From NCBI RefSeq assembly GCF_037975245.1, contig NC_092576.1, positions 29,180,611-29,244,610 of the forward strand: DNA of 64,000 bases, in the 5' to 3' direction. Below, in pieces: positions 45,493-56,771 of this stretch. The notes under the pieces were generated by a model. That model worked only from the letters and a program-made list of their open reading frames with translations, searched no databases and was not told the DNA's origin. The position numbers and the translations under genes are program-made. The DNA is from Apostichopus japonicus. Taxonomy: Eukaryota > Echinodermata > Holothuroidea > Aspidochirotida > Stichopodidae. Positions within the stretch are counted from its first letter, which is position 1. Every line of letters begins with the position of its first letter.

Positions 45493-48400
45493 ATGGCCCA
45501 TACATTTTCAGTTGCCACTTTGAACGTGAATGGCATGAGGGATCATCGCAAGCGCAGTCGCATTTTCCAATATTGTATTTCAATGGAGGTCGACTGCGTT
45601 TGCCTGCAAGAAACACATATTTTGGAAGAAGATGTCCCTCTATGGGCTTATGAGTGGGGTGGTGGGCTGCATGCTTCGTTTGGTTCGTCTTCATCCTGTG
45701 GCACTGTCATCCTCCTGTCACCTCGTCAGGCGGGTTGTGCCACTAGGGTGGAGACGGATCACGAGGGCCGATTGGTTTGCATTCTTTTCAAGTATCCACA
45801 GGGTAACATCTCCCTCTGCAATGTGTATGCTCCCAATCGGCCTTCTGCTAGACGAGAATTTTTTAACACGCTGCCTTCCTTTGTTCCTGGTAGTGCACCT
45901 TGTGTCATGGTCGGAGACTTTAACTGTGTCCCAGACTCGGGTCTTGACAGACTCGGGGCTTCTGTGTCTGCTAGTCCTGACGCTGGGATCACAGAATTGG
46001 ACAGATTCACTTCGGCACACCTTTTAGCCGATGTCTGGAGGCATATGCACCCGTGTAGTACGGTGTATACGTGGGTGAGGCCTAACGGAGAAGATGCCTC
46101 CAGGATAGATCGAGTGTATGCGCCCGTTAGTTTTACATTTTCGGGTTGCGAGACGCTCAGCTGTCCGCTCTCTGACCATGACACTGTGGTAGCACGTTTT
46201 GTTTTGCCTTCCATTTTCCCCATCGGGCGGGGCCTGTGGAAGCTTAACTGTCGGATTCTTGGCGAGGCAGAGTTCCGCCAGGGTTTCGAGACCAGGTACA
46301 AAGGATGGCAAACATTGAAGCCGGCCTTTGCTTCTACATCCCAATTGTGGGATGATGTCAAGTTGCGCATCAAACGCTACGCAATTCAGTATTGCGTGAC
46401 CCGCGCACGGCGTCGAAGAGAAATATTCTCGAAGCTGTGCGCGGAGGTGAAGTCTGGCGACCCTTCGGCTGTCATCGCTTTGCAGACTTATCTCGATGAA
46501 AAGTACCACGGTGCCCGCGTCAGGGCCCGTGTTGAAGCGGTGGAAGCCGAGGAGCGCCCTTCACTGAGGTTTTACCAGTCCGTTAGCTCATCGGCAGGTG
46601 ACAGACGCGTCCCGTCTGTGCGCGCTACCGATGGGACCGTGGTTAGTGACCCTCACGGCATTGTCCGCGTATATAAAGAGTACTATTCGAGTTTGTTTAC
46701 GCGTGGCAATGTCGACTTGTCGGCACAGGCTGATTTATTGAGGGGAATCTCAAAAACCGTTCCCCACGATGTCAATGATATTTTGGGGGGCGGAATAACC
46801 ACTGTTGAGCTTTGGAAGGCGCTTTTCGAAGATGAAGAATGACAAGTCCCCGGGTTCGGACGGGCTTCCGAGGGAGTTCTACCGAACCTTCTGGGCAATA
46901 ATAGGACCCGACATCAGAGCCGTCTTCGAGGACGCCTTCCAAAACGGACTGTTAAACCAAAGTCAACGTATGGGCATGATTACTTTGCTGCCCAAGTCTG
47001 GGGACCCCTTGGATCCCCGTAACAAGCGTCCGATCACCTTGTTAAATGTGGACTATAAGTTGCTGGCTAAGGCTTTGTGCAACCGCCTTGCACTGGCTAT
47101 GCCGCATCTTGTGGGTGATCTCCAGACTTGTGCAGTGAAGGGTCATTGCATCCAGCAGAACTTGTGGTTGATGCGCGACTTGACCGACTTTGTTATTGAG
47201 CGTGATCTGCCATGTGCATTGGTGTCTCTGGACCAGCAGAAGGCCTTTGACATGGTGGATCGCGGTTTTTTAATGAATGTATTGGAGACGTTTCAGTTGC
47301 ACCCGGTTTTTCGTAAATGGATTTCTGTTTTGTATGAAGAAAGTTTCAGTTCTGTTATCGTAAATGGGTTTTGTTCGGAGGTTTTTAACGTAGAGAGGGG
47401 GGTGCGCCAGGGGTGCCCTCTGTCTCCATTACTTTATGTTTTGTTTAGCGAGTCCCTCTCTCGTCTTTTGGAAAGGGACTCCAGACTTGTTCCATTCGTT
47501 GTGCCAGGGGGTGCCAAAGTGAAATGCGCTCAATATGCAGATGACGTGACATGTGTTGTTTCGAGTCTGGGCTTCTTTCGCGCACTCTCGCAGGATTTAT
47601 CTATTTTTGAGAGAGCTACCGGGGCGAAGTTGAATCCAGAAAAGACAAAGGGCCTTCGTCTTGGTAGCTGGAGATACAGAGACTTACCATTCGGTGCGTC
47701 GTGGTCGGATCAGAATATCAAAATTAATGGTATATGGTTCGGCTACGATGCACCTGGTGATGTCACCTGGAGCGAGAGGGCTGAGGTATTTGAGAGCAGG
47801 CTCGAAACCTTTGGCACCCGCTGGCTTTCGATCCTAGGGAAAGTCACCGTAGTTAATCGTTTTGTTTCGCCCATCTTGTGGTACCCGGGCGCGGTGTATC
47901 CAATTCCGCGTCGCGTCCTGGTGCGGTTGGATAGAGCGATATTTTCATTTATTTGGTCGGGTGGTACAGAGCTTGTCAAAAGGGCGGTAATGTACCAAAA
48001 ACTGGAGAAGGGTGGGTTAGGGGTGGTTCATCTGGAAAGTAAGTTAACTTGTTTGTTATTTAAGCAGTTGTTTGTAGCGGTAACTGACCCAGGGTTGCCT
48101 TGTTCATATTTTGTACGTTTTTGGGGCGGTTTGCACCTGCGTCGATGGGTCCCGGCGCTGTTTAGCAACAGAGAACCGCATAGTAGTACTCCAAACAGGG
48201 TGGTGCGTGTCATTTGCTCCGCTCTGATTGAGTTGCCCCCTGTTGACCTGTCACAGCCGGCCCTCGTTCACAGTTCGTTGCGGGATAGGGCCTTGAATGC
48301 AATTTTTGTACAGGGACGTCATCCTGTCGAAGTATGGCGTTCGGTGCATTCAAGGCTGAATGGTTGCAGGCTCCGTGACCTTGCATGGAGAATTGCACAC

Positions 48401-48886
48401 GGTGCCTTGGTGACCAATCTGAAAAGGTATCACTGGCGATTGGGTGATGGACTGTGCCCGAGGACCGGCTGTGACAGTTTAGAGAGTACTGCCCATGTTT
48501 TTTGGCATTGCCCCTTTGTTTTGAACTTGTGGGAGTGGTTTCAGTCCTGGACCGACCGTTTAGCGGGAGACCGTTCCTGGTCGGTAGGACAGGGTTTTGT
48601 TTTGTATGGATTAGATCCTCCAGTTTGTTCCGTTGCTGTGTTGCAGCGTATTATTTATGTTTGTTCTGTTGTAAAAAAACTTATTTGGAGGAATAGATGT
48701 GATGTTGTTTTTAGGGGGAAATTCGCCAGTTGGCAGGCAGTCCTGGAGGCGGTGAAGTCTGACATTCGCCTTCAGGTTGAAGGCGATTTTCGCCGTTTAT
48801 CTAGGGCTGCCTTTTTTGGACGGTGGTGTGCTGGGGAAGGGTGTTTTGTTTCGCTGCGTGCTGGTCGTCCTTTTGTAGTTTTTTAA
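45493..48886 (+). pseudogene. LINE ORF2: endonuclease plus reverse transcriptase, one frameshift
   Basis: The ATG at 45493 is 20 bases after the ORF1 stop. Residues 1-240 form an APE-type endonuclease (ATLNVNGMRD, QETHI, VGDFNCVPD, SRIDRVYAP, PLSDHDTV). The reverse transcriptase follows with KNDKSPGSDGLPREF, LDQQKAFDMVD, GVRQGCPLSPLLY and the catalytic YADD. Near the C-terminus lies the CX4C...H...C motif (CPRTGC...HVFWHC). The only lesion I see is one extra T in the TTTT run at 46823-46826; without it the 3393 nt form 1131 codons. This protein nicks DNA and copies LINE RNA at the target. The single lesion suggests recent activity or a sequencing error. Confidence 0.9.
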
Positions 48887-49110
48887 TATTTCAGTGGGGG
48901 GTTGGGCGTTTTGTCTCTGCAGGTCGGTGAGCGTATGTACTTTTTTGGGCTCGCTTGACCTGAGGTTCGTTTTTCAGAATGGGATGGTTTGGTAGTGCCG
49001 TTTGGCCGTGACGTTTTGTATCCCGTATGACGGGTCACGTAAAAAGCACTTTTAATTAACGTGATTCACAGTTTTGCTCATTTGTAAACACCATAATTTG
49101 ACGGTTCTAG

Positions 49111-49707
49111 CTACAGCCGCGTGCTTTTTTCGTGGGAAATAACGGATTTCAAAAGACCGTCATTTTAATGTATCAGATAATCCCTATGTGACATCATGAC
49201 ACATTCTGATCACTTTTGCTCAGAAATTATATTTATCTCATGGAACATCGGTTTAAGCAAACTTCAGCATATGGCATTTTCAATACCTTAATATAACCAG
49301 AGTGCTACGACACTTCGTTGATACATCGTACCTCAATCAAGTTGACGTTTTATATTATATGGTAGATAAGGCACTTAGTAGACCTTAGTGCTTTAAACAT
49401 GTTTAATGATGCTAGAAAATACGTAGTAGGAACGTTATTTTCCTTTTCCTAGAGAGGGACTCACACAATTGAAAGAGTTAACCTGGTGTTTTGATTATCT
49501 CATTTCGTCTACTTCGAAATGTTATGATATCTTTATTAAGGTTACTTTAGATGATATTATTATTTTTTAATTTAATTGTGTTTAATCTAGTTTTAGAGCT
49601 ATGGTGACTCAGCATTTGATGAAACATTCTACTCTGCCTACAACTGCCTAAACTATTATTGTATTTACGGTCGTATTTATATACACGTCATTGAAACTGA
49701 TCGTTGA
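49111..49707 (+). pseudogene. Copy C: remnants of pseudokinase exons 13 and 14
   Basis: The exon 13 homologue (49111-49207) keeps SWEITDFKRP but has TAA in place of the Glu codon after the RPxF motif, and its splice donor (CAGGTTTG in gene A) has become CACTTTTG. The exon 14 homologue (49597-49707) stays open. It ends in ETDR-stop as in gene A but holds an in-frame insert of about 27 bases. With the upstream stop in exon 9, this confirms loss of the kinase half. Confidence 0.85.
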
Positions 49708-52700
49708 ATTCGTTTCCCCGCATCATTACCTTTATGTTAGCACTGTATAATGTGCATCTTCAGTAAGCTTGTAAATAGCAAATTAAGACAATTGTTCATT
49801 TACGTTCGTTTTTGCTTGCAATTTATGTTGTTATTTTCAATGTCCATTAAAACTGAAAACGCCTATGACAGTAATGTTCAAATTGCAATGCTTCCAAGTT
49901 ATGGTAATGTTGCCAACCCCGCACACATTATTAATTGTATGATAGTGTGCGGTGCTAAGATTTCCAGTTTCTCTTAAGGATTAAGATGTTTTACTTTGGT
50001 GTTAATATGAAAAATTTATACTTAATTTGATGAGATGTAATAACGCAAGTGGAAATCGAGGTTTTTACAAGAAATCCAGAACAACCAGGTATTGCTCATT
50101 ACATCAATAACATTCTGACACGTTAACCCGACCTAATTTCTCAAATATTGATTCGTCACGTAGGCCATTTCAAATACTTCATTTATTATAAAATTAGGTT
50201 TCTCACTAACAGCGATTAGCGTTAGGCTACAATTGGCCCTCGTAGCATCATAAAATATCGTTCATAATTAAGGAATTATCATTGATGCATGTGCCATTGC
50301 AACAGTAAATTTGATCCACATGTAGATATTATTTTCCCTGTTTGTTGTATATATGGCTTGAAAAACTCTCACCCTTCATTTCTTTTACGTCACAGAAAAT
50401 TTGTTTCCCAGAAAAAAACTGTCCACCGGAAATAATTTACAAGCATGGCGTTCCGTCCAGTTGGAATATGTACATGTGAATTATTGTACTTGGTATCATG
50501 GAATTAGTTCCGGAACCCTTAAGGCCAACGTGTAAAACAGAAATAGCATAGGCGCTTGTTTGGCAATACTGCACAATATTGAAAAAGATAAGTCTATGTC
50601 TTCCATACTTTCGAAATGAGGAACCATATATCCTATGGTTACATTGATGACGGAATTTTCAATGCAATCATATCTACCAAATATCGTTTGCAAAACCTTA
50701 TACTATAAGGGACTTTTAGTCTTGCGCCTGTATTGACACTTCGGCAGAAAATAAACATGATACAAGATATGAGAGTAATACTTAGAGGTTACGGTGCGTT
50801 TAGTATACGCTGTCATTGAAAACATTTATTTACTTGCTTCCATTATTTTCCCAGACTTAAGGTCATTCTTAGGGGGGAAATGACTATGTTCATACTCTAA
50901 GATTTAAAGAATACATTAAAATATCATTTTAACATCTCAATTAAAGACCTTAATTTTGTAAAGCAAGAATTGTAAACACTACTAATTATGTTACGAATAC
51001 ACGTTTGTAGGTTATGCTATTGAAAGTACATCCTGAGTAATCTTGTGGATTCGTGCCAATCATTGCAAATGGCAATCCATAATATTTCTCCCTCAAAAGT
51101 ATGACAAACTTATAAAAAACCATACTGAAAATTAAATGAAAAAGGAAATCATTTGAACTGGTTAAAAACACCCTCACTTATCATGTTCACACAGGTTTAA
51201 TATTTGCAAAAGGCATCAATCAGGGAGGTTGCTCTACTTGTTTCAGTTTTCCTTTGTGATACAATTCATGGAAACTACATGATGACTTCAATGAAAATTG
51301 TAACTCACAAATTAATGTGTGTTTTAAGCATCTAATAAACACTTAACATTTCTGGTGAGCACCTTTTCCCCGAGTAATTTCTATTGTATAACGATTTAGT
51401 TTTAATTGTCAGACTAGTAATTTCTAGTTTCATTAAGCAATTATACATCATCATGAAATGGTAAGCGCCTTTTTCCAGAGTTATTTCTATTGTATAACGA
51501 TTTTTAATTTCAATGTTCAGGTTCTTAACTTCAAGTTTCAAAAAGCGATTACACATCGAAATAAATGTTGCTAAGCAATGGCAATTTTAATGACACTACC
51601 AACAAACATGTGTTTCCAAAAGGTCTACTTGGAAAAAGCTATTAATAGCTCTCACTGACAATGACACAATGTGAAAAGAAGTTTCGATCCTACTTATATA
51701 TGTGATTTGTACTGTTAATGTATTGTTGCTGGTAAAATATACAACACATGTTGACCATGTCAAGTACTTGTAAAAATACTTTGTTTCTGAGCTGTCTTTT
51801 TTTGGTTTCTGATGATGATATGGAAGGCTTGTTTTTTAAAGATTGTATGATGCTCTCAACCAAACTACGCCCTCCTCTCCTCCTCCCCCTCTCATCATAT
51901 TATATTTTGGGGGTAAATTTAAAGACTTCCTTGAAACCTTTACGCATTAACCTAGTCGGAAATAGTTAAAATTATCACAGGATATTTTCCTCTCCTTGAT
52001 CATCTACAAGGAAATTGAAATATTTTCCAGGCTCGTGAATGACGTCCACCTCACGGGTGTAGCTCCTCTTCAGCATTTAAACGTGTACATAATATTTGAA
52101 TTCAGCGGCATCTTAATGGAGATAAAGATGGGGAGCTGACCTCTACGATAACATTTGGGCAACCACTGCTAGACATAAGTTGTATGGAAGGATCGATGGG
52201 TGCCAGAAACTGGACGGTCATTGTCAAAGATATTCCGTTGGCCGAAAAAAGTTTGAGTTATCGTAACATACGAGCTATAATCCATCAAAGCTTAACGAAA
52301 ATTCATTGCCGATATATAACCATATTTGGGGGTGGGAGGAGATGTCATGACACCCATTCCCAAGTCGTGAAACCTAAGACACCCCTTTAACGACCTTTAC
52401 ATTTAACTCACATGCAAATTACCCCTTTTTTAATATTTTGAAACGGTTAAGCTGTCAACCACCACACACTGAAACACCCTTCGCTGACTGCCATTAGGGA
52501 GAACGCTACATGTAGATTCTGCCACAGTGTAGCCGACCGATTTAAAATGAATTTGGATGAGTCGCAGGCACATGCAAACTGCCAGACTAAAGATTATTAT
52601 AAACCTTACCATGGTCGAGTTGCCGGACTCGTATAGTCGAGCAGTGTTGTGAGATAACGGATTAGAATACAATACAATGTTCAATTTTTGGATCAGTAAG

Positions 52701-53154
52701 CTTCAGTCGGACAGGATGCTGCCGGGCTTATTTTCAAACTCCTTGCACCGCCTCTACTTGTAATGGATACCTATCAAATAATACGCAATTAACTTAGTGC
52801 AGGCCATTTAAAAAAGTTTAATAGCATTAACGGTTTAAAGGATTGTGTAAAGGATTTAATATCATTCATGGCCAAAGACTATTTAATATGCTTCTGTCTA
52901 CTTAATAAACAAGCATTTAAGCTACATAAAAGTTAACATGCCATAATATATTATTAAATAGAAACTACCGAGGTAACCTTTGAGCCCTCTAAGATCCTAG
53001 CACATGCATCAGATGCTTAAAAAATGTTTTTGTAAGAGGAATGATCACGTAAATAAATGCTTAGTTTTTTAAATATGAAATTAACTAATCTACCGGAAAT
53101 TCTCGAGGAGAAATATGTTGGTCTGTTTTGTACAAAATGGTGGGATGCTGGGGT

Positions 53155-53480
53155 GACGAATCTGTTGACATTACTCAGCAGTCGAGAGAGCGAAGCATAC
53201 GTGAAAGTGAGTTCTAAGCTTCACCTAGAAATCAGGCTTCTGGTTGAGGCGAAACTCCCATCGCCTATCACGGGCTATCTTTTTTCTTTTTTTTTTGGTG
53301 ATGTTATTTAAGTTAGGGGGCTCCGTGTGACACTACGATCTGGTTCCCAGAATGTGTCGCTGTAGGGAGTTTCATGGTTAAGTAAGAGTAAGATTTAGGG
53401 GTCAGTATTAGTTATTTTTACCCAGTAGCGTTGAGCGGTGACGTTTTTGTTCCCACTCGGGCCGGTTGCGTAGAATTAAA
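53155..53480. mobile_element. Insertion with a Tx1-like LINE 3' tail
   Basis: This stretch is absent from the matching place in the gene A flank (about 15640). Its end, AGCGTTGAGCGGTGACGTTTTT then CCACTCGGGCCGGTTGCG, resembles the 3' UTR of the full LINE (TGCCGTTTGGCCGTGACGTTTT then a CCCG/CGGG hairpin). A related fragment occurs at 53700-53745 (AGCGTTGAGCGGTGCCGTTTTTCCCCG). They are probably 5'-truncated relatives. Confidence 0.4.
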
Positions 53481-53767
53481 CACAAATGCACCGTCTGGAT
53501 TACACCACCTTCCTTATATCACGTGCTTCTGTTATTTTGTAGGCTGTTTTTATCTGCTTCGTCGGAATCTTTCGAATGAACGAAGACGCAATGAATGACT
53601 GAATTCTGTTGAACATCTCCATAGTTGTTCTCTGGAAAATCAAGGAAGCTTCATTTAAGAAGCACAAATCTCTGGAGATCGCTGGCGTGTGCAGTATGTT
53701 GTTTCCACTATTAGCGTTGAGCGGTGCCGTTTTTCCCCGTATATATAATATATGTCATATATTATAT

Positions 53768-54265
53768 AACGTAATTGTAATATGTTCAGATTTTTTCTGG
53801 CATCTGAAAATCATAGCAGCTGCATTTTGAACAGATTGGAGTTTTTCTAGCTGAACATCAGGTCATACAAAGAGACCACTGTTGCAATAGTCTAGCCTGG
53901 ATGTCAGAGAAGCATGCACTAGCTTCACAGTTGCAGCTTGGTCCAATACCATACGAATTTTGCCAATACGGTGAAGCGCAAAATAAGTACATTTACAGAT
54001 CTATTTCACGTAACTAGACAAATTTCCACTGGATTCAAAATGAACACCAAGATTACGAACAGAGCTTGAGGGGGTAATAACGGACTTACCGATTCTCATT
54101 GAGTTCAGTTGAATGAGTAACCTGGGTTTTTTTCTGAATTGAGGATAAGTAGGTAAGGTTTTATCCAGGTACAAATATCTTCAAGGCATTCCTCGACTAC
54201 GTTAGTAACATCAGAAGACTTATTACAAACCATGTATATTTTGTGTGTCATCAGCATAAAGTATT
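53768..54265 (-). mobile_element. CR1/L2-like LINE reverse-transcriptase relic
   Basis: The minus strand reads, with frameshifts and stops, the typical C-terminal part of CR1/L2 RT: LYADDTQN at the 54.25-kb end, then ECLEDICTWIKPYLLILNS, SSSVRNLGVHFESS, ALHRIGKIR, KLVHASLTSRLDYCNSGL and LQSVQNAAA. It ends within the FRCQKKSEH region. It is too decayed to function. It lies just left of duplication block Y. Confidence 0.8.
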
Positions 54266-54949
54266 TGCAAGAACCAGCTCCCTCGGATCAACCCTCCCAC
54301 GAAAAATAATAGTACATATATACATGTTTCTTAATAAAAAGCAATATCTGTGGTGCGTACCAAGTATCAGTTAACGATAGATTGAAGAATAATTTTGCAA
54401 CTATTAGTAATTGTTTCCCTATCGAATTTGGTTTGCATAAGGATACGATTTTAAGACTTCAACATTTAACCTATATTTGGATTCCATTTAGTGTTAGTGT
54501 GATGGTAATGTTTATGGTGGTTGCGTCATGTTAAAAAACATACAAACATACAAATCGGTGTATGTTAAATTAATCCCACTCGAACCAGTTTGAAGCGGTT
54601 TATATTTGTGTCAATCCCGTGATCCGATACTGACCGCCCGCCGTAGGATCTATTACTTACTGATATATACTGTGTATATACACAGTACTATACAAAAGTG
54701 AAACTGATACGTGTTGTTGAGTTATGCATTGTTTGTATTGTTAGAGAAGAAAGATCAAAGTCTGATAAGTCGATGTCAAACAAAAGCCCATACACTTAGT
54801 TGTGATAACCATTGAAATAAAAAGTACAATCTCAACGGCTATTTTAACAGGCAGGTATTCTCTCTGCGATATACTATTAAACACCCTAGTCTTACCAATG
54901 GTATAATTTATGTATTCTTCCTGGTGTCAAACATCCCCTACTTTGAATG

Positions 54950-55112
54950 ACTTGTTGCTGGGGGGTGGAGGCGTTTGTATTTTTGAAGGCTTTGACGTTT
55001 GGGGAAGGGTAGTCGGGCGTGGGAGTAGGGCATTTTCGTTGCTGAGAAATTCAGTTTGGGTTTTACTGCCGTTTTAGCCGCGATGTTTTGTGGTACACTC
55101 GTCGGTAAAAAG
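54950..55112 (+). mobile_element. Tx1-like LINE 3' tail fragment
   Basis: The stretch ends TGCCGTTTTAGCCGCGATGT, then TACACTCGTCGGTAAAAAG. This parallels the 3' end of the full LINE (TGCCGTTTGGCCGTGACG, then TATGACGGGTCACGTAAAAAG). It falls within the ~0.5 kb that block Y has and block X lacks, as expected for a 5'-truncated insertion made after the duplication. Its left edge is approximate. Confidence 0.5.
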
Positions 55113-56771
55113 AACGGTATTGTGAAAAATCAGGCACTTTAACACCGCCTCGTGATTATGAACAATCATACCCACCTACTGCAATAAAGAAGTTCACGTA
55201 ACTTCTCTCCAGCTATTTTGATCGTTCCTTCATATCTAACTCACATTGAGAACCACAATTTTACGAAATAATTTCCCTAACTTAGCTAGAAATAATAAAA
55301 CAATGAAGAATACCCGTGGTAACTTTCTCCAACAACAGGAGAGGTTTCAAGTACGAGAATAACTATATATGTTAACCGAAAATTTACAAAAGGTTAACAG
55401 AAATTAAAAGATCACCATTAATATACCAAAAAAATTGAGGCAGAGTTTACTGAACTTAATTAATTTATAACTGTCCACTTCAAACTGTGTACCATTTTAC
55501 TATCGCCTAATCATGGACTAGATTAGTAGGTAACATGAATTGAGATTTAAAATCAACTTTCTAAAAGCGCTAAACGCATAAAGTTTAAAGGAAAATAATA
55601 CAAAAATTCCAGCATCAATATTTGACATAATTGATACGAAATTTTGCGACGGGATGCTCCCACACCTGCCAATGTGTTTCTACCTTTCTCTAAGTGCAAG
55701 GAAATTCTAAAACAATTATTAATAGGAACTAAGATGAAAAAGGTACACGGAAAAGGGATGAGTCAATGGTTACTCTAAAACGTGAATGATTACCGCACTC
55801 GTTAAGTTTTTTTCTCTCAAACAGGTTACTCAATCCTAAATGTAAATTTTTAAATGAATCTGATGCTTTTCAGTAAATTAATGTATATCAAGTAGCGTGT
55901 AAAACCATACATTCTTTGGTCTGAGCTATGAAAGGAAACATAACCCAATCAATCCATGTAGCAAACGACCCATTAAATGGAAATATTCCTGTACACTTTA
56001 CGTTTTCTTGCTTAAATAATTGCGGGAAAAATGTCTGGTATCTAATACAGTCACATAATATGACCACAATAGTAGAATTACAGGTCTCAAAATACCTTTA
56101 AACACCGCTCAGGTCACTGTGCCAATGCCGATGGAGTTCTTGTGATGTTACATTTTTTTTATTATTATTTGATTTGTTTGTAAGAGTTGTAATTGAACAA
56201 GCTTTGCCTAGGGACGGACATCCTATTCAAGGTGCATTTCAACAAATAATGTTGTAGTTCCCTTGGGAATTGGAATGTCTGTCAATATCATTACGGTGTC
56301 AAATGCAATGTACTCATATTCTCACACATGTACTCACACACATCAAACGTAACGGACATTTTCAAATAGTATATGGTGCACACTTTAAAGCATTTCTCAC
56401 CATCGTGAGCAATTTTCTCTTCATTGTTTTACCGTTGCCATTTTTGGAGAGTTCAAGTATACTTTTTTTTCCACTGTATCAACTACTTCTCTTCATTTGA
56501 GAACGTTTCCGTTCCCTTACATCTCAGCCGTCTAGGATTCCGTCTACTCAAAATTTATTAAAGCTGATATAAAGTAATTCTGTTTACCGCCATCACAAAC
56601 TTAAAACATGTCGCTATTGTGCCAATAAATCAGGTCATTAGCATAACTAAATCATTTGATTTCAGCTGCTGTAATCTCTCACAGTTAATGTTAACTTCGT
56701 TAACATATGAGAGGCTGCTCATTGAGTTCTCCAAGTGAACACGCGTATATTCTTTGCGTTAAGAAGTCGTG

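Larger units (their letters stand above)
37698..49047 (+). mobile_element. Tx1-like (L1-group) LINE, 11.35 kb including a nested transposon
   Basis: The element is flanked by a 15-bp direct repeat, ACTTTTAATTAACGT, at 37683-37697 and 49048-49062. The flanking DNA on both sides continues the gene A-like intron, so this is a true target-site duplication. Layout: 5' UTR 37698-37912, ORF1 37913-45472 (interrupted by a GINGER transposon), ORF2 45493-48886, then a 160-base 3' UTR ending in GTAAAAAGC. Without the transposon and its extra CCGG the LINE is about 4.96 kb. A zinc-knuckle ORF1 and an endonuclease-RT ORF2 fit Tx1-like elements of the L1 group; the clade is from recognition only. Confidence 0.9.
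49063..53693 (+). repeat. Segmental duplication unit 2, right part (copy C 3' end and flank)
   Basis: After the LINE, the sequence resumes homology to gene A at about 11308 and runs to about 15740, with small indels and one insertion at about 53155-53615. Apart from the exon remnants listed separately I see no gene here. Open frames at 49750-49977, 51748-51969 and 53057-53311 lie in shared non-coding DNA or the insertion and have no motif. Confidence 0.85.

Noticed and set aside
44974-46509. Several long minus-strand and shifted ORFs over the LINE (up to 204 codons)
   Set aside because: They mirror the GC-richer ORF1/ORF2 coding DNA; the plus-strand frames carry the zinc-knuckle, endonuclease and RT motifs.
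54140-54290. Possible receptor exon near the left edge of block Y
   Set aside because: The minus-strand reading matches CR1/L2 reverse transcriptase motifs instead.
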